DNA from: Lepus europaeus
Lineage: Eukaryota; Chordata; Mammalia; Lagomorpha; Leporidae
NCBI RefSeq assembly: GCF_033115175.1
Contig: NC_084835.1
Location: 59,192,448 to 59,256,447, forward strand
DNA: 64,000 bases
Direction of reading: 5' to 3'
In this document: positions 1 through 11,495 of the stretch, piece by piece
Layout of the letters: each line of letters opens with the position of its first letter
How positions within the stretch are numbered: the first letter of the stretch is position 1
Translations under genes and position numbers: made by a program
Notes under the pieces: model-generated
What the model was told of the DNA's origin: nothing
Databases searched by the model: none
Seen by the model: the letters and a program-made list of their open reading frames with translations, nothing else

Positions 1-70
1 CAACATTAAAACAACATGAAAACTATTAATACTGTATTACAATTTAAAACACTTAAAATTTTTAAAATTC

Positions 71-110
71 TTTTTTTTAAAGATTTATTTATTTATTTGA
101 GAGGCAGAGT

Positions 111-160
<50 letters not shown>

Positions 161-425
161 AAGAGATCTTCTATCAGCTGGTTCATTCCCAAATGGCTGC
201 AATGGCCAGATCTGGGCCAGTCCAAAGTCAGGAACCAGGAGCTTCTTCCAGGTCTCCCATGTGGGTGCAGGGGCACAAGGACTTGAGCCATCCTCCGCTG
301 CTTTCCCAGGTGCATTAGCAGGGAGCTGGATTGGAAGTGGAGCAGGCAGGACTGGAACCAGTGTCTATATGGGATGCTGGCACTGCAGGTCACGGGTTTA
401 ACCCACTACGCCACAGCGCCGGCCC
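71..425 (-). repeat. C-SINE
   Basis: Oligo-T and atttatttatttgagaggcagag at the left and cacagcgccggccc at the right mark a minus-strand tRNA-derived rabbit SINE, flanked by aaatttttaaaattc-type duplications. Confidence 0.92.
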
Positions 426-999
426 AAATTTTTTAAATTCCTACAATCAAAACGAATTGAATTATCCTAGTGATTATTTATAGCTATCTCATTTTGTCTC
501 TCGCCATATTTAGCAAGAATAAAGCATCTCTAAGAAAAGTGTGTGCGGTCATTCCTTAAATAATTGAACCAGTAACAAAGGGGACAGTAAATTATTAATG
601 GCATTAAGAACTCTGAGTAATTTATTAAAATGTAAAGATATTGTTTGCATTCTATTAGATACAGATTCTTTGAAGTCATAAGATAAATCAGTTAAAAATC
701 ACAAAGGAGGCGGGTAAGGCCAGCACAAAGTCTGACAAGGGTTAAACAGGCAACAGGCTATTAAACTTTAAAAAAAAGTTTTTCTTGGGGTAAAAAGAAC
801 ATGCCCCCAAAACATTATCAAACAAAATAAATCGCTACTGGATGTAACAGGGATAGAAGGTCGGCGTATGGCGTCTTGACGATTCTTCTCTCAACTTTTA
901 CAAGTACTGCAAAGTACACTAAAGGACAGGTAACCAGGAGTGAGGAGCATAAAGGGCTCCGTAGCCGGCATGAGTCAGTTTTTAAAGAGAAAGCCCTGG
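426..999. other. AT-rich flank left of the CpG island
   Basis: No repeat or coding signal recognised. If the TWSG1 assignment is right this is the start of its first intron. Confidence 0.4.
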
Positions 1000-1494
1000 C
1001 CTATTACCCAGGCCCTCAAGCACTGCCCCGAAGACCGCTAGTACACCCATTTCCTAACTCAACCCCACAGACAGCGCCGGATGCTGTCTGCAGCCCCCAG
1101 CTCGTACTCAGAGAAAGCCCCTGAGGTTGGCTGTCCCGAGCTAGTTCTGCAGCCACGGCAGACGCGACCCCACGCCGCTCCCCCCATCTTGCGTGGCTGT
1201 CTTCGGCAGCCCTGGACAAGCTTTCCAGGAAAGGAGCATTCGAGGGACTAAGAGCGAAGCCCAAACCAGGTCACAGTTACGTCAAGGGCTCCTGGGTTTC
1301 CTAAGGAGGCAGGAACAACAACGCATCAAAGAGGTTTTTCACGCATCCAAGCCTCAGACTGGCGACCTGCGGTACTGACAGCGATCGCGGCCCAGCAGGA
1401 CCTGGCCCAGGGTCCGGCCGGCCCAGAGCCCCCAGCGAGAGGGAGCAGGAGGCCGACGGCGGCCCGGGACTGGGACCCCTCGCCCCTTACCCAT

Positions 1495-1945
1495 TCGGCG
1501 GCTGCGGGCTGCGGAGGATGAGGGCCAGGCCCAGGGCCTCACGCGCCGGCCTGCACCGAGGGCGTCGCAGGGATGCTGCTGGCTCGGCCTGGAGCCGCCC
1601 GCCGACGCACCTTCTCAGGCCCCCCGAGAACCCCGGGCCCAGGCCGCGGCCCCCCGTCCAGAGAGGCCCGAGTTCGGCGCCCGGCCCTCCACGGCCGGGG
1701 AGACTGCACCCCCCACCCGGCCCGCTCCCGCTCACCGTGCGCCGAGAGGCCGCCTGCCCTCCGCTTCCCGGCGGCTCGGCCGAGCCCGGAGCGCGCCGCA
1801 GCGGCTGCAAGAGCGAGACCAGGCCGCGCCTCCCGCCGTTCCTTCTGCGCAGAGCCCGCAAGGCTCGGCCACCTGAAAGAGACAGGCCCGCCAGCCGTCC
1901 TCCTCCGACTGCCTGACACCCCCGGCTCTCGCTGGGGCTGGCAAC
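1495..1945 (-). other. TWSG1: Putative non-coding first exon of TWSG1
   Basis: Inferred from the minus-strand TATA box (1971-1976) and a strong minus-strand splice donor AATGG/GTAAGG at 1495/1494. The family's first exon is 5' UTR with the start codon in exon 2, which would lie left of the window. TWSG1 encodes a secreted modulator of BMP signalling. Both ends and the gene name are inference; alternative donors such as TTTCAG/GTGGCC near 1875 exist. Confidence 0.35.
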
Positions 1946-1970
1946 CGCCAGCTCCCGCCAGGAGGCGTCT

Positions 1971-1976
1971 CTTATA
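1971..1976 (-). promoter_or_regulatory. TATA box in the CpG island
   Basis: Gene-strand GGGTATAAGAG in otherwise very GC-rich sequence, with GC boxes 30-90 bp upstream on the minus strand. This predicts a transcription start about 30 bp downstream, near 1945, running leftwards. Confidence 0.45.
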
Positions 1977-2800
1977 CCCTGGGCGCCCAGGTCAGCGCGC
2001 ACGCTCCCCGCCCACAGACCACGCCCCGCCGCCGTGGCCACGCCCACTCTGAAGCCACGCCCACCCCCGGCCCCGGCAGCCGTCCGCCCGCAAAGCCACT
2101 CCCTCACAGCGACCCCAGCCCCGAGCACCCCAACACCCCTCTCACACAAACACACGCTCGCGCTCACCCGCAGGCCACTCCCCTCGGCGCACCCGCCCGG
2201 GCCCCTCCGCCGGCCGGCCTCGCGCGCTTTCCTCTGCCGGCTCTTCCTTGCCTCGGTCACCTGCGTCGGGCGGCAGCAGACCCTCCGGTCACACCCCTCT
2301 CTGGCTCCCCTCTGCTGCGCAGCGTTAGGAACAAACACCCGGTCAAGTGCCGCTCGCCCGGCTGAGGATGCGCGGTGCCTCCCCGCGGCCCCGGCAGGCG
2401 AGCGGTTCTCGCCCGCTTTAGGGACGCGGAGCTGAGGCACAGCGCGACGGAGCGGCCCAGCCCGCCCCAGAGTGGAACAGACGCTTGAACCCTCGCTGCT
2501 TTTCGTCGGGTTTCTGGGATCCACCTCAGATCGACGAAGGACCGCCAAGGGCAGCGCCTGCCGAGGGTCCTCAGCTGTTTCTTGAAGCGTGCGGAGCCCG
2601 GGGTGTGCGCCACATTGGGAACTCAGCGAAGGTCGGGGGCGTGCACCGCCAAGGCACCGGGCAGCGCCTCCCCGCACGCCTGCTTACCTGTCAAATAAAA
2701 AAAAAAGAAAAGAAAAGAGGGGTTCATCCCACCAAGAGTTAGCATGCGGGTCAAGGAAATCGAGCATTGCACTCGATGTTTTCCCATGTGGGAATCTGCT

Positions 2801-3184
2801 TTTTTTTTTTTTTTTAATCTTTTTTTTTTTAATCTTTTTTTGTTGTTGTTTTGTTTTGTTTTTTCTTTTTGACAGGCAGAGTGGATAGTGAGGGAGAGAG
2901 ACAGAGAGAAAGGTCTTCCTTTTGCCGTTGGTTCACCCTCCAATGGCCACTGCGGCCAACGCACCGCGCTGATCCGAAGCCAGGAGCCAGGTGCTTCTCC
3001 TGGTCTCCCATGGGGTGCAGGGCCCAAGCACTTGGGCCATCCTCCACTGCCTTCCCGGGCCATAGCAGAGAGCTGGCCTGGAAGAGGGGCAACCGGGATA
3101 GAATCCAGCGCCCCGACCGGGACTAGAACCCGGTGTGCCGGCGCTGCAGGTGGAAGATTAGCCTGTTAAGCCAAGGCGCCGGCC
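2801..3184 (-). repeat. Young C-SINE
   Basis: Long T run, gacaggcagagtgga and aaggcgccggcc ends; perfect 10-bp target duplication ggaatctgct (2791-2800, 3185-3194). Confidence 0.95.
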
Positions 3185-3194
3185 GGAATCTGCT

Positions 3195-3485
3195 TTTTAA
3201 AAATATATTTATTTGAGAGGCAGAGCTAGGGAGAGAGACAGACAGCGAGCGCTCATCTTGTGAGTCACCCCTCGTGGGTGAAGCGGGGAACTTCATCCAG
3301 GTCTCCCACGTTGTAGTCAGGGACCCAAGTACTTGAACCATCACCGCTGCTTCCCAAGGTGCAAATGGCGGGGTGGGGGTGGGGAGCTGGAGACAGAAGC
3401 AAGTGCAGGAATCCAACCCAGGTACTCCCAGGTTCTCCGGTATGGGATGGCCAGTGTGTTAACAGCTAGAACAAGCACCTGCCCC
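3195..3485 (-). repeat. Old C-SINE
   Basis: atttatttgagaggcagagc start and acaagcacctgcccc end; diverged. Confidence 0.8.
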
Positions 3486-3488
3486 GGA

Positions 3489-3796
3489 ATTTACTTTTTA
3501 TTATATTTCTATTTTTCTCATTTGTTACTTGAAAGGGTTGAGGTAGGAGGAGACCAGTCTTCCATCCACTGGTTCACTACTCAAATGCTTGCAACATCCA
3601 AGGCTGGGCGAGGCTGGAAGCCAGGAACTGGAACTCCATCTGGGTCTCCCCCTTGGGTGGCAGGTTACTCAAACACTTTAGCCATCCCCACCACCTCCCT
3701 CTGCATGCAGGAAGCTGGAGTCAGGAGCTATTGAATTCATGCACTCCTATGTGGTTTGTTGGTGTCTTAACAAGGGTGCCAAATGCCTGCCCCAAG
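3489..3796 (-). repeat. Old C-SINE
   Basis: Diverged copy with tccatccactggttcact and gtgccaaatgcctgcccc; in tandem with the previous one. Confidence 0.75.
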
Positions 3797-3917
3797 AATT
3801 TGCTTTGTAAACAGGATTCAAGCATGATTAAGTTGGAGCCCAAAAGCCTAGAGGAGCCATAAGCCCTTTCTCCTTGGAAACAATGACCTAGTGTCAAACC
3901 CTTGCACTACTGAGTCT

Positions 3918-4249
3918 TTTTTTTTTTTTTCAAAGATTTTATTTATTCACTTGAAAGGCAGAGTTACCGAGAGGCAGAAGCAGAGAGAGAAAGGTCTTCC
4001 ATCCACTGGTTCACTCCCCTGTAGCCACAACGGCTGGAGCTGAGCTGATCTGAAGCCAGGAGCCAGAAGCTTCTGCTGGGTCTTCTTCCATGTGGGTGCA
4101 GGGTCTCAAGCACTTGAACTTTCTTCTACTGCTTTCCCAGGCCATTATCAGAGGAGCAGCCAGGACATGAACCAGCACCCATATGGGATGGCAGCGCCAC
4201 GGGCAGAGGCTTAGCCCACTACACCACAGCGCACACAGCACTGGCCCCT
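3918..4249 (-). repeat. C-SINE
   Basis: T run, aaaggcagagttaccgag, and cacagcactggcccc end. Confidence 0.9.
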
Positions 4250-4404
4250 ACTAAAAGGTTTCAACATCTTTCTACTTCCCTTTGTTGACTGGAAGGAAAC
4301 AGAAAGAATGGAAATAGTGGAATGGAGAGGGGTGGGCCTCACTGTTGAAGTTAGTTCATTGTCGTCCAATAAGAAGTACAGATTTTCAAAATCGTCCCCG
4401 CAGT

Positions 4405-4709
4405 GGACGTTTGGCACAGCGGTTATGGTGCCCTTGAGATGCCCACATTCCGTACCCAAATGCCTGAGTAAAGTCCTAGCTCCTTCACTTCCGATCCAGC
4501 TGCCTGCTATCATGCATGCTGGCAGGCAGCGGCAATGGCTAAGGTAGTAGGGTCCCTGCCAACAATGTGGGAAACCCAGACTGAGTTTTCTGCTTCCAGC
4601 TGCAGCCAGGCCCAGCCCTAGCCATTGTGGACATTTGGGCAGAAACCAATGAATTGAAGCTGTCTCTCTCCAGCTCTCTGCCTATCAAATAAAAGAAGTA
4701 AATAAAAGA
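4405..4709 (+). repeat. Old C-SINE
   Basis: Sense copy from the tggcacagcggttatgg box-A-like head to ctatcaaataaaag tail; diverged. Confidence 0.75.
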
Positions 4710-4905
4710 TCCCCTATGTGAGAACTTGGGGTGAACTCCCTGCCCCTAGGAATGGTACATCAAACCTTATCAGACCCCTCATATGGGAATTACTGATCTC
4801 ATATGTCATTGATATTCAGTGACATTTGATATCTGCTGTGGTGGCCAAACCAGTGTCTTCTGAGAAGCATTTGTGTAAACGTACACTTCAAACTTTCACT
4901 GGGGG

Positions 4906-5232
4906 GGCTGGTGCTGTGGCACAGCGGGTTAAAGCCCTGGCCTGAAGCACCAACATCCCATATGGGTGCCAGTTCTAGTCCTGGCTGCTCCTCTTCCGAT
5001 CCAGCTCTCTGCTATGGTCTGGGATAGCAGTAGAAGATGGCCCAAGTGCTTGGGCCCCTGCCACCTGCATGGGAGACTGGAAGAAGCTCCTGGCTTTAGA
5101 TTGGCACAGCTCCAGCCATTGCAGCCATCTGGGGAGTGAACCAGTGGACAGAAGACCTCTCTTTGTCTCTACCTCTTTGTGTAACTCTCAGTAACTGTCT
5201 TTCAAATAAATAAAATAAATCTTTAAAAAAAC
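4906..5232 (+). repeat. C-SINE
   Basis: ggctggtgctgtggcacagc head, aataaataaaataaatcttt tail. Confidence 0.93.
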
Positions 5233-5361
5233 CTTTCAATAGGCTTGACATTCTGCAGAGACCTCCTTCCATCCAATTAAGCAATTAGACTTTAATAATT
5301 TTGGAGCTCACTACATCGTTACTGTACCTCATGCATCATGTGCCTTTTTCATGAGATTTCT

Positions 5362-5705
5362 TTTTTTTTTTTTTTATTTTTGACAGGCAGAGTGGACAGT
5401 GAGAGAGAGACAGAGAGAAAGGTCTTCCTTTTGCCGTTGGTTCACCCTCCAATGGCCGCCGCGGTAGCACGCTGCGGCCGGCGCACCGCGCTGTTCCGAT
5501 GGCAGGAGCCAAGTGTTTATCCTGGTCTCCCATGGGGTGCAGGGCCCAAGGACTTGGGCCATCCTCCACTGCACTCCCTGGCCACAGCAGAGAGCTGGCC
5601 TGGAAGAGGGGCAACCGGGACAGGATTGGTGCCCCGACCGGGACTAGAACCCGGTGTGCCGGCGCCGCAAGGCGGAGGATTAGCCTGTTGAGCCACGGCG
5701 CCGGC
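5362..5705 (-). repeat. Young C-SINE
   Basis: gacaggcagagtggacag and gagccacggcgccggcc; flanked by tttttcatgagatttctt on both sides. Confidence 0.95.
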
Positions 5706-5775
5706 CTTTTTCATGAGATTTCTTTGCATTGTTCTCCCTCCTTTCAAGCAGTGTGAGCCTAAGAAAAAACTCCCT

Positions 5776-6073
5776 AAAAAGATTTATTTATTTATTTGAA
5801 AGGCAGAGAGATAGATGACAGAGATCATCTTGTGCTGGTTCACTCCCCAGATGGCCATAACAGCTAGATCTGGGTCAGGAGCACAGAACTCCATCCTGGT
5901 TTCCCATGTAGGTCGCAGGGGCCTAAATACAGGGACCATCATCTGCTGCCTTCCAGGCTCATTAGCAGGACACTGGATGGGAAGTGAAGTAGCCAGGATT
6001 AGAACTGGCAATCTGTTGTGGGATATGCCAGCATCCCAAACAGTGGTTTAATCTGTGCCACAATGCTAGTCCC
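5776..6073 (-). repeat. C-SINE
   Basis: gatttatttatttatttgaa start and ccacaatgctagtccc end. Confidence 0.88.
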
Positions 6074-7350
6074 AGAAAAACTTCTTTTGAGTGGCAATGA
6101 ACTGCGTGGTTTATGAAATCATACTTTGATCATCTCCTTGTTTCCACCAACAGAGAGGCTGCCAGTATCCCTTGGCTTGTGTCCTCCTGTTCCAGGTTTA
6201 GCATCTTCAGATCAATGCCTCCCCCCTCTTCTCTCACTATGTTGACTCTTCCCCCTTGCTGCCTCTGGCCTTCCTGTCTCTGTCATTATAATGCTGTGTG
6301 TTGGCATAGTCCCCACCTGGATTCCTAGATAATCTCCTGATCTCAATATCCTTTACTGATCACATCTACAAGGATAAGATGTGGAAATCATTTTATGGTA
6401 ATGGTGACAGCAGCATTTTTTCTGCCTATCCCACGGGAGTAACCAAGACAATTGTGGCTTGTGAACTTCTGATCTGGAACTCACTCTTGTATGTAAGTGA
6501 TGGGTTTATACACCCCACTCTGAACCTCCTCTTGTCCCAGCCAATCCACCCAGAGGAAAAGCAAATAAAAGCCAAGGCATGGATTTTCAGTGACCCTGCT
6601 AAGGAAGGCATTCCTGATTGATCTGGATTCTTCTCTTCTGAGCTGGGTACTCATAGCTCGGTCAAGAACTCCAGGCCTAGCCTGCAGGGAGCAGGGCAGG
6701 GGGTTCAGCCCATGGTCCCACAACCGAGTGGAGGTAGGATGGTTGCTTTGTCAGCTGACTGTGTAGGGCTGGATTCCCGTTTGGAATGCATAGTGCCATT
6801 CTTACCTCTTTCCGCAAGGTGAGGGTGTGGGGGGTTAGTAAACACTAATAACTGTAAGTGACTGTTCCTCAGCCTCTTAGTCATCTCCTGGGGCCCGGGA
6901 GATCTGCTGGGGGAGAGAAGTTTCACTCTCTGACCCTTCCTCCCTGCTTTGTTAGGGGAAGGACTGCACCGTGGGACCAAAAGAATGAGGAAAGATGAAT
7001 TAATCCCAAAGGCCCCTCAGCTCTTCTTGTTATAACCAAGACACATAGGAAAGCATAGGGGAATTTTTGCTTTGATTTCTTTTGAATTCCAAAGCCCCTT
7101 GTAATTCCCCCTGAAATAACAATGCTCAGGGGCCTGGAGGCTGCAGGTCCCCAGCTAACCCAGGGAAGGAGGCAAGCAGCCCCACCTCCGGAGAGAAAAT
7201 GCTGTTTCAGCAAACACTGTTTGCAATGGGTTGCCCAGGGCTATCGGGATATTTACACATGTTCTGAAAGCCTCTAAGATTTCACTAAATACAGTATCTA
7301 CGTGTGGCTCATTGTTGCCTACCAAAGTAGGTCCAAAATCCGTGCCATAT
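6074..7350. other. Non-repeat intergenic sequence
   Basis: About 1.3 kb between SINEs, moderate GC. It contains short open frames without recognisable domains. The segment about 6180-6400 may be part of a decayed LTR or DNA element but I could not place it. Confidence 0.35.
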
Positions 7351-7352
7351 TA

Positions 7353-7727
7353 ATTTTTAAAAAGATGTATTTATCTATTTGAAAGGTAGAATGACAGTGA
7401 CAGAGACAGACAGGAAGATTGAGACAGAGACAGAGACAGAGATAGAGATAATCGATCATCTTCCACCCTCTGGTTCACTTCCCAAATGGCTTCAAGGACA
7501 GGCCTGGGCCAGGCCAAACCTCAGAGCCTAGAACTCCATCTAGGTTTCCCACATGTGTGGCAGGGGCCCAAGTACTTGGTCCTCTTTGCTCTTAACCTCT
7601 TTGCTTTCCTAGTCCCATTAGCAGGGAGTGGGATCAGAAGCACAGCAGCCAGTAGTTGAACCATTGCTCTGATATGGGATGCTGGCATTGTACACGGTGG
7701 TTTAACCACTGTGCCACAACACTGGCC
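7353..7727 (-). repeat. C-SINE
   Basis: Flanked by ccgtgccatatt/ccatgccatatt; has an expanded (gagaca)n internal part. Confidence 0.88.
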
Positions 7728-7824
7728 TCTCCATGCCATATTTATTTAAAGTATTTATTACTTATTTTCTAGAGAGAGCGAGCTGTAAATGAAGAGCAAT
7801 AAGGAGCAAAGGAGACAATGTAAC

Positions 7825-8600
7825 TGCTATGGTTTGGACATGGATCAAGTGTGTCCTCCAGGGGCTCACGTGTTGGAAGCTCAGGGTGGTGCTGTCGGCA
7901 GGTGGCGTGGACATTTAAGAGGTAGGGTCTGGGCTGGTGCCGTGGCTCACTAGGCTAATCCTCCGCCTGTGGTGCCAGCACCCTGGGTTCTAGTCCCAGT
8001 TGGGGCGCCGGATTCTGTCCCGGTTGCTCCTCTTCCAGTCCAGCTCTCTGCTGTGGCCCCAGGAAGGAGGTGGAGGATGGCCCAAGTGCTTGGGCCCTGC
8101 ACCCCATGGGAGACCAGGAGAAGCACCTGGCTCCTGGCTTCGGATCGGTGCAGTGCGCCGGCTGTGGCGGCCATTTGGGGGGTGAACCAATGGTAAAGGA
8201 AGACCTTTCTCTCTCTGTTTCTCTCTCTCTCACTGTCTAACTCTGCCTGTCAAAAAAAAAAAAAAAAAAAAAAAAAAAGGTAAGGTCTGGCATTAGGTCA
8301 TTGGGTCCCTTGGGGCGCTGCCCTGTGAAGGAACTGATGTTGGGTGTCACAGGGCCCAGTAAGTTCTCAGGAGAGGTTTGTTGTGCAAGGGAGAGCCTGA
8401 CCCCTTAATGACCTCCTGGCTTCCCAGCTGTGGGGCTTCTGGCAGAAGTGGGTGCAGTGCCTGGGAGTGCAGCAGCTATTTGGGTCCATGAGAGAAAAGC
8501 CCCATTTCAGTGATGAATAGAGAGCTGCTAACTGGCTGGTTTGTGGTCTTGGTTATAGAGAACATCCTTGAATCCTGGGATGATCATTTTCTACCTGCAC
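7825..8600 (+). mobile_element. MaLR-type solo LTR remnant, split by a SINE
   Basis: The start tgctatggtttggacatgg and the following cctccaggggctcacgtgtt segment resemble mammalian MaLR/MLT-MST LTR starts; the second half after the SINE (7931-8278) continues with the ggtctggcattaggtcattgg segment expected next. The SINE is flanked by aggtagggtctgg and aggtaaggtctgg. Subfamily not resolved; right end approximate. Confidence 0.5.
7931..8278 (+). repeat. Young C-SINE inside MaLR LTR
   Basis: Head gctggtgccgtggctcacta and long A tail; target duplication aggta(g/a)ggtctgg. Confidence 0.95.
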
Positions 8601-8682
8601 GAAAAAGAAAATAAATCGGTAATATCTGCCTTATAAATATCTGCTGGTTACTTCTTAAAAATCATATTTAGTGTTAGTTACA

Positions 8683-8790
8683 CTTTTTTTATAGGTAGGA
8701 TTTATTTTCAATTTATTTGAAAGGCAGAGAAAGAAAGAGAGAGAGAGACAGAGAGAGAGAGATCTCATTTGCTGACTCACTCCCTGATAG
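8683..8790 (-). repeat. Truncated C-SINE
   Basis: Only the tail and GA-rich part (tttgaaaggcagagaaag to gctgactcactccctg) remain. Confidence 0.75.
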
Positions 8791-8808
8791 AACATAAGTC
8801 CATGTAGG

Positions 8809-9119
8809 GGCTGGTGTTGTGGTGTAGCAGGTAAAAGCTGCTGTCTCTAACACCCACATGGTGCCAGTTCAAGCCCCAGCTGCTCCACTTCCAATCTAGC
8901 TCCCTGCTAATGGCCAGGGAAATCAGTGGAAGAAGGCCCAAGTACTTGGCCCCTGTTACCCATGTGGGAGATTGAATGAAGCTCTTGGCTTCAACCTGGC
9001 TTAGACCTAGCAATTGTGGCCACTTGGGGAGTGAACGAGCAGATGGAGCATCTCTCTGTGTCTCTCCCTCTCTCTCTAACCTTGCCTTTCAAATAAATAA
9101 ATATGTCTTTAAAGAATAA
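8809..9119 (+). repeat. C-SINE
   Basis: ggggctggtgttgtggtgta head; aataaataaatatgtcttta tail. Confidence 0.9.
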
Positions 9120-9161
9120 ATAAAGTCCAGGTAAACAGGTTGAATAATGTGTATTAAGTTC

Positions 9162-9506
9162 TTTTTTTTTTTTTTTTTTGACAGGCAGAGTGGACAGTGA
9201 GAGAGAGACAGAGAGAAAGGTCTTCCTTTTGCCGTTGGTTCACCCTCCAATGGCCGCCGCGGTAGGCACGCTGCAGCCGGCGCACCGCGCTGATCCGATG
9301 GCAGGAGCCAGGTGCTTCTCCTGGTCTCCCATGGGGTGCAGGGCCCAAGGACTTGGGCCATCCTCCACTGCACTCCCTGGCCACAGCAGAGAGCTGGCCT
9401 GGAAGAGGAGCAACCGGGACAGGATCGGTGCCCCGACCGGGACTAGAACCCGGTATGCCGACGCCGCAAGGCGGAGGATTAGCCTAGTGAGCCGCGGCGC
9501 CGGCCT
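9162..9506 (-). repeat. Young C-SINE inside the provirus 5' LTR
   Basis: Target duplication tgtattaagttct on both sides; gacaggcagagtggacag; cggcgccggcc end. Confidence 0.95.
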
Positions 9507-9533
9507 GTATTAAGTTCTATACTGTTATCTGTG

Positions 9534-9858
9534 CTTTTTTTTTTTTTTTAAGATTTTATTTATTTACTTAAGAGGTAGAGTTACAAAGAGGGAGAGATAG
9601 AGAGAAAGGTCTCCTATCTGCTGGTTCAGTCCCCAGATGGCTGCAATGGCCGGAGCTGGAAGCCAGGGGCCAGGAGCTTCTTCTGGGTCTCCCACATGAG
9701 TGCAAGGGCCGAAGCACATGGGCCATCTTCCACAACTTTCCCAGGCCACACGCAGAGAGCTGGATCGGAAGAAGAGCAGCCGGGACAGGAACCGTCATCC
9801 ATATGAGATGCAGGCACCGCTGGCAGAGGCTTAGCCTACTATGCCACAGCACCGGCCC
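9534..9858 (-). repeat. C-SINE inside the provirus 5' LTR
   Basis: T run, gattttatttatttacttaa, end ccacagcaccggcccc; flanked by ctgttatct repeats. Confidence 0.9.
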
Positions 9859-10137
9859 CCTGTTATCTACGTTTCTATGACAACCAGGCAGGCCCCTCTG
9901 GCTGATACGTTCTCTGCTGGTCAGCGGGCCAGTTAGGCTGATACATTATCTGTTAGGTGACCCCGTTGGCTGTCGGCCACTATTGTGTAAACCCTGGGTA
10001 TAAGGGAAGCCAACTCTTGTGTTGTTGGCAGCTGCTGTTGTTACTGATGCTGCTTTTGCTGCTGCCGGCTGAATGTTCTTCCAGTTTCTGGCTTTGCGCA
10101 CCTCGAAATCGCAGGCAGCCAAGCATGGATCCAGCAT

Positions 10138-10157
10138 TGGCATAGCGGGCAGGAGTC
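10138..10157 (+). other. Retroviral primer-binding site, tRNA-Ser-like
   Basis: One base after the LTR terminal CA, the sequence tggcatagcgggcaggagtc matches the complement of the tRNA-Ser 3' end at 16 of 20 positions by eye. The position and the TGG start are as expected for a primer-binding site. Confidence 0.6.
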
Positions 10158-11189
10158 TGGGGTAAGTGCCCCCGGGTGTCCTGTTGAAGGACATGTGGCC
10201 TCCAGCAAGGCTGGGGTATCCCGTGGTATCCAGTGGTGTTGCTCCTAGCATCTTGGCAGGAACGGAAACAGGTGGTTGGGAGTCCCCAAGCCTTGCAAAA
10301 GGCTATATGTCCTGGATGACATAGTGGCAGAGGGCCAGTGCTGGGCAGGCAGGATGGCTATGGTTTATGGTATTGAAGCAGCAACATGAAGTCACACTTA
10401 ACAGCAACGCCCAGGTATGAGAACTCCATCGTGTGGAGGAATGGCTGGAGGCCGGGTACAGGTATACACCTTGGTGCTGGGAGCAGGATTCTTTTCAGGC
10501 CAGTATGGAATTTGGGGGTGAATAAACCACAAGTGGCTGTAGCCTTATGGGCCTGAATCTCCTCTACCCCCAGGAGTGGGCTGGAGTCTCTGACTCACCC
10601 ATTACTGTAAAAAAGCCATTGCATAGGTTCAGAGATGCTCAGATAACAGCAGGGTTGCAGTGTGAGTCTAACTGCCTTGCGGGCAGGAAATAATACTGAG
10701 CTGTAGGCAGAGATCCGTGGAGCGTGGAGCTTGCGACAGAGCTTAGGGAAAACAAGTGGGGGAAAGACAGGCACCTGGAGAGCAACTGTGGTGAGCTCTG
10801 CCCAAGGCCACACACTCACCTCGCCATCTTCTGGGGAAGGGGCGGAAGGAATAGAGAGGCGGCTACAACTGCTGTGGAACCAGCGACGAGAGACCTTGAC
10901 ACAGCTGGTCCTGTTATAAAGCAACAAGTACAGGATCTCCATCACCTGGGGAAGGGAACCGAAGACCAAGATAAAGGGAAAAATGACTTGGCTACAAGAA
11001 AGCTGACATCAGTTGTCATAAAGCTGTTGGGTGCTCGTGAGAGCGGGCAAGGTCATGGGACAGGGCACCCGCTGAGGGTTGTAGCAGTGACACCAGGCGG
11101 GGAGCCCGAGTTACCGACAAGGTAGATTTCAGCTATGGAGTTCAAATTGGAAGGCCTGTGGTCTGGGCCACCCACAGCTTGCAGCAGGG

Positions 11190-11495
11190 ACTTTGCCAGC
11201 GCTCCAGTGTGGTCAGCAGATGCCCAAGATGCACACGAGCACAACCAAGACGGTCTGGGCTGCGTCCCACACCTGGTCCCGTGCTGCGTGGAGAAGATCC
11301 CATCCCCGGCAGCGCTGGTACGTGGGTTTTATAGGCCCTCTACCCTCAGAAGAGGGACTCAAGTACATGTTCACGGCCATGGACACAGCCAGGGGACTTC
11401 TTTTTCCCCACCCAGCTCTCACGGCCACTCAGGATGTGGTCATATGGGCACAGGAGCACCTAAATCAGTGTAGCCTGGTAGTTCGCCAGTGACTG
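11190..11495 (+). pseudogene. Degenerate retroviral integrase fragment
   Basis: A 100-codon plus-strand frame contains the IGPLP motif typical of the start of a retroviral integrase core, followed by a KYMFTAMDTA segment that fits the same fold. The first catalytic aspartate expected just before this motif is replaced by glycine. Upstream the frame is lost, so this is a dead fragment of pol. Confidence 0.62.

Larger units (their letters stand above)
1000..2680. promoter_or_regulatory. CpG island, probable TWSG1 promoter region
   Basis: A very GC- and CpG-rich block, unlike the AT-rich flanks, with no SINE inside. It contains several GC boxes and CACCC/GGGCGTGG KLF-type boxes (about 2000-2070), a TATA box on the minus strand (1971-1976) and a TGACGTAA CRE-like site near 1275. 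It lies 18 kb beyond the 3' end of ANKRD12. In human and mouse the next gene in the same orientation is TWSG1, so this is most likely its promoter. That assignment rests on synteny; no TWSG1 coding sequence is in the window. Confidence 0.6.
9142..10136 (+). repeat. 5' LTR of the provirus, split by two SINEs
   Basis: Sequence from tgaataatg to ggatccagca matches 14659-14969 once the SINEs at 9162-9506 and 9534-9858 are removed. It shares gacaaccaggcaggcc, gggtataag (TATA box near 9998) and tgttcttccagtttc with the 3' LTR. The SINE target duplications (tgtattaagttct; ctgttatct) lie inside the LTR and prove the order: LTR first, SINEs later. Confidence 0.72.

Noticed and set aside
1487-2677. 396-codon open frame in the GC-rich block
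   Set aside because: Stop-poor because of base composition; Arg/Gly/Ala/Pro-rich without domains, and similar open frames exist in other frames at the same place. It ends in a splice donor of the opposite reading (GTAAGG).
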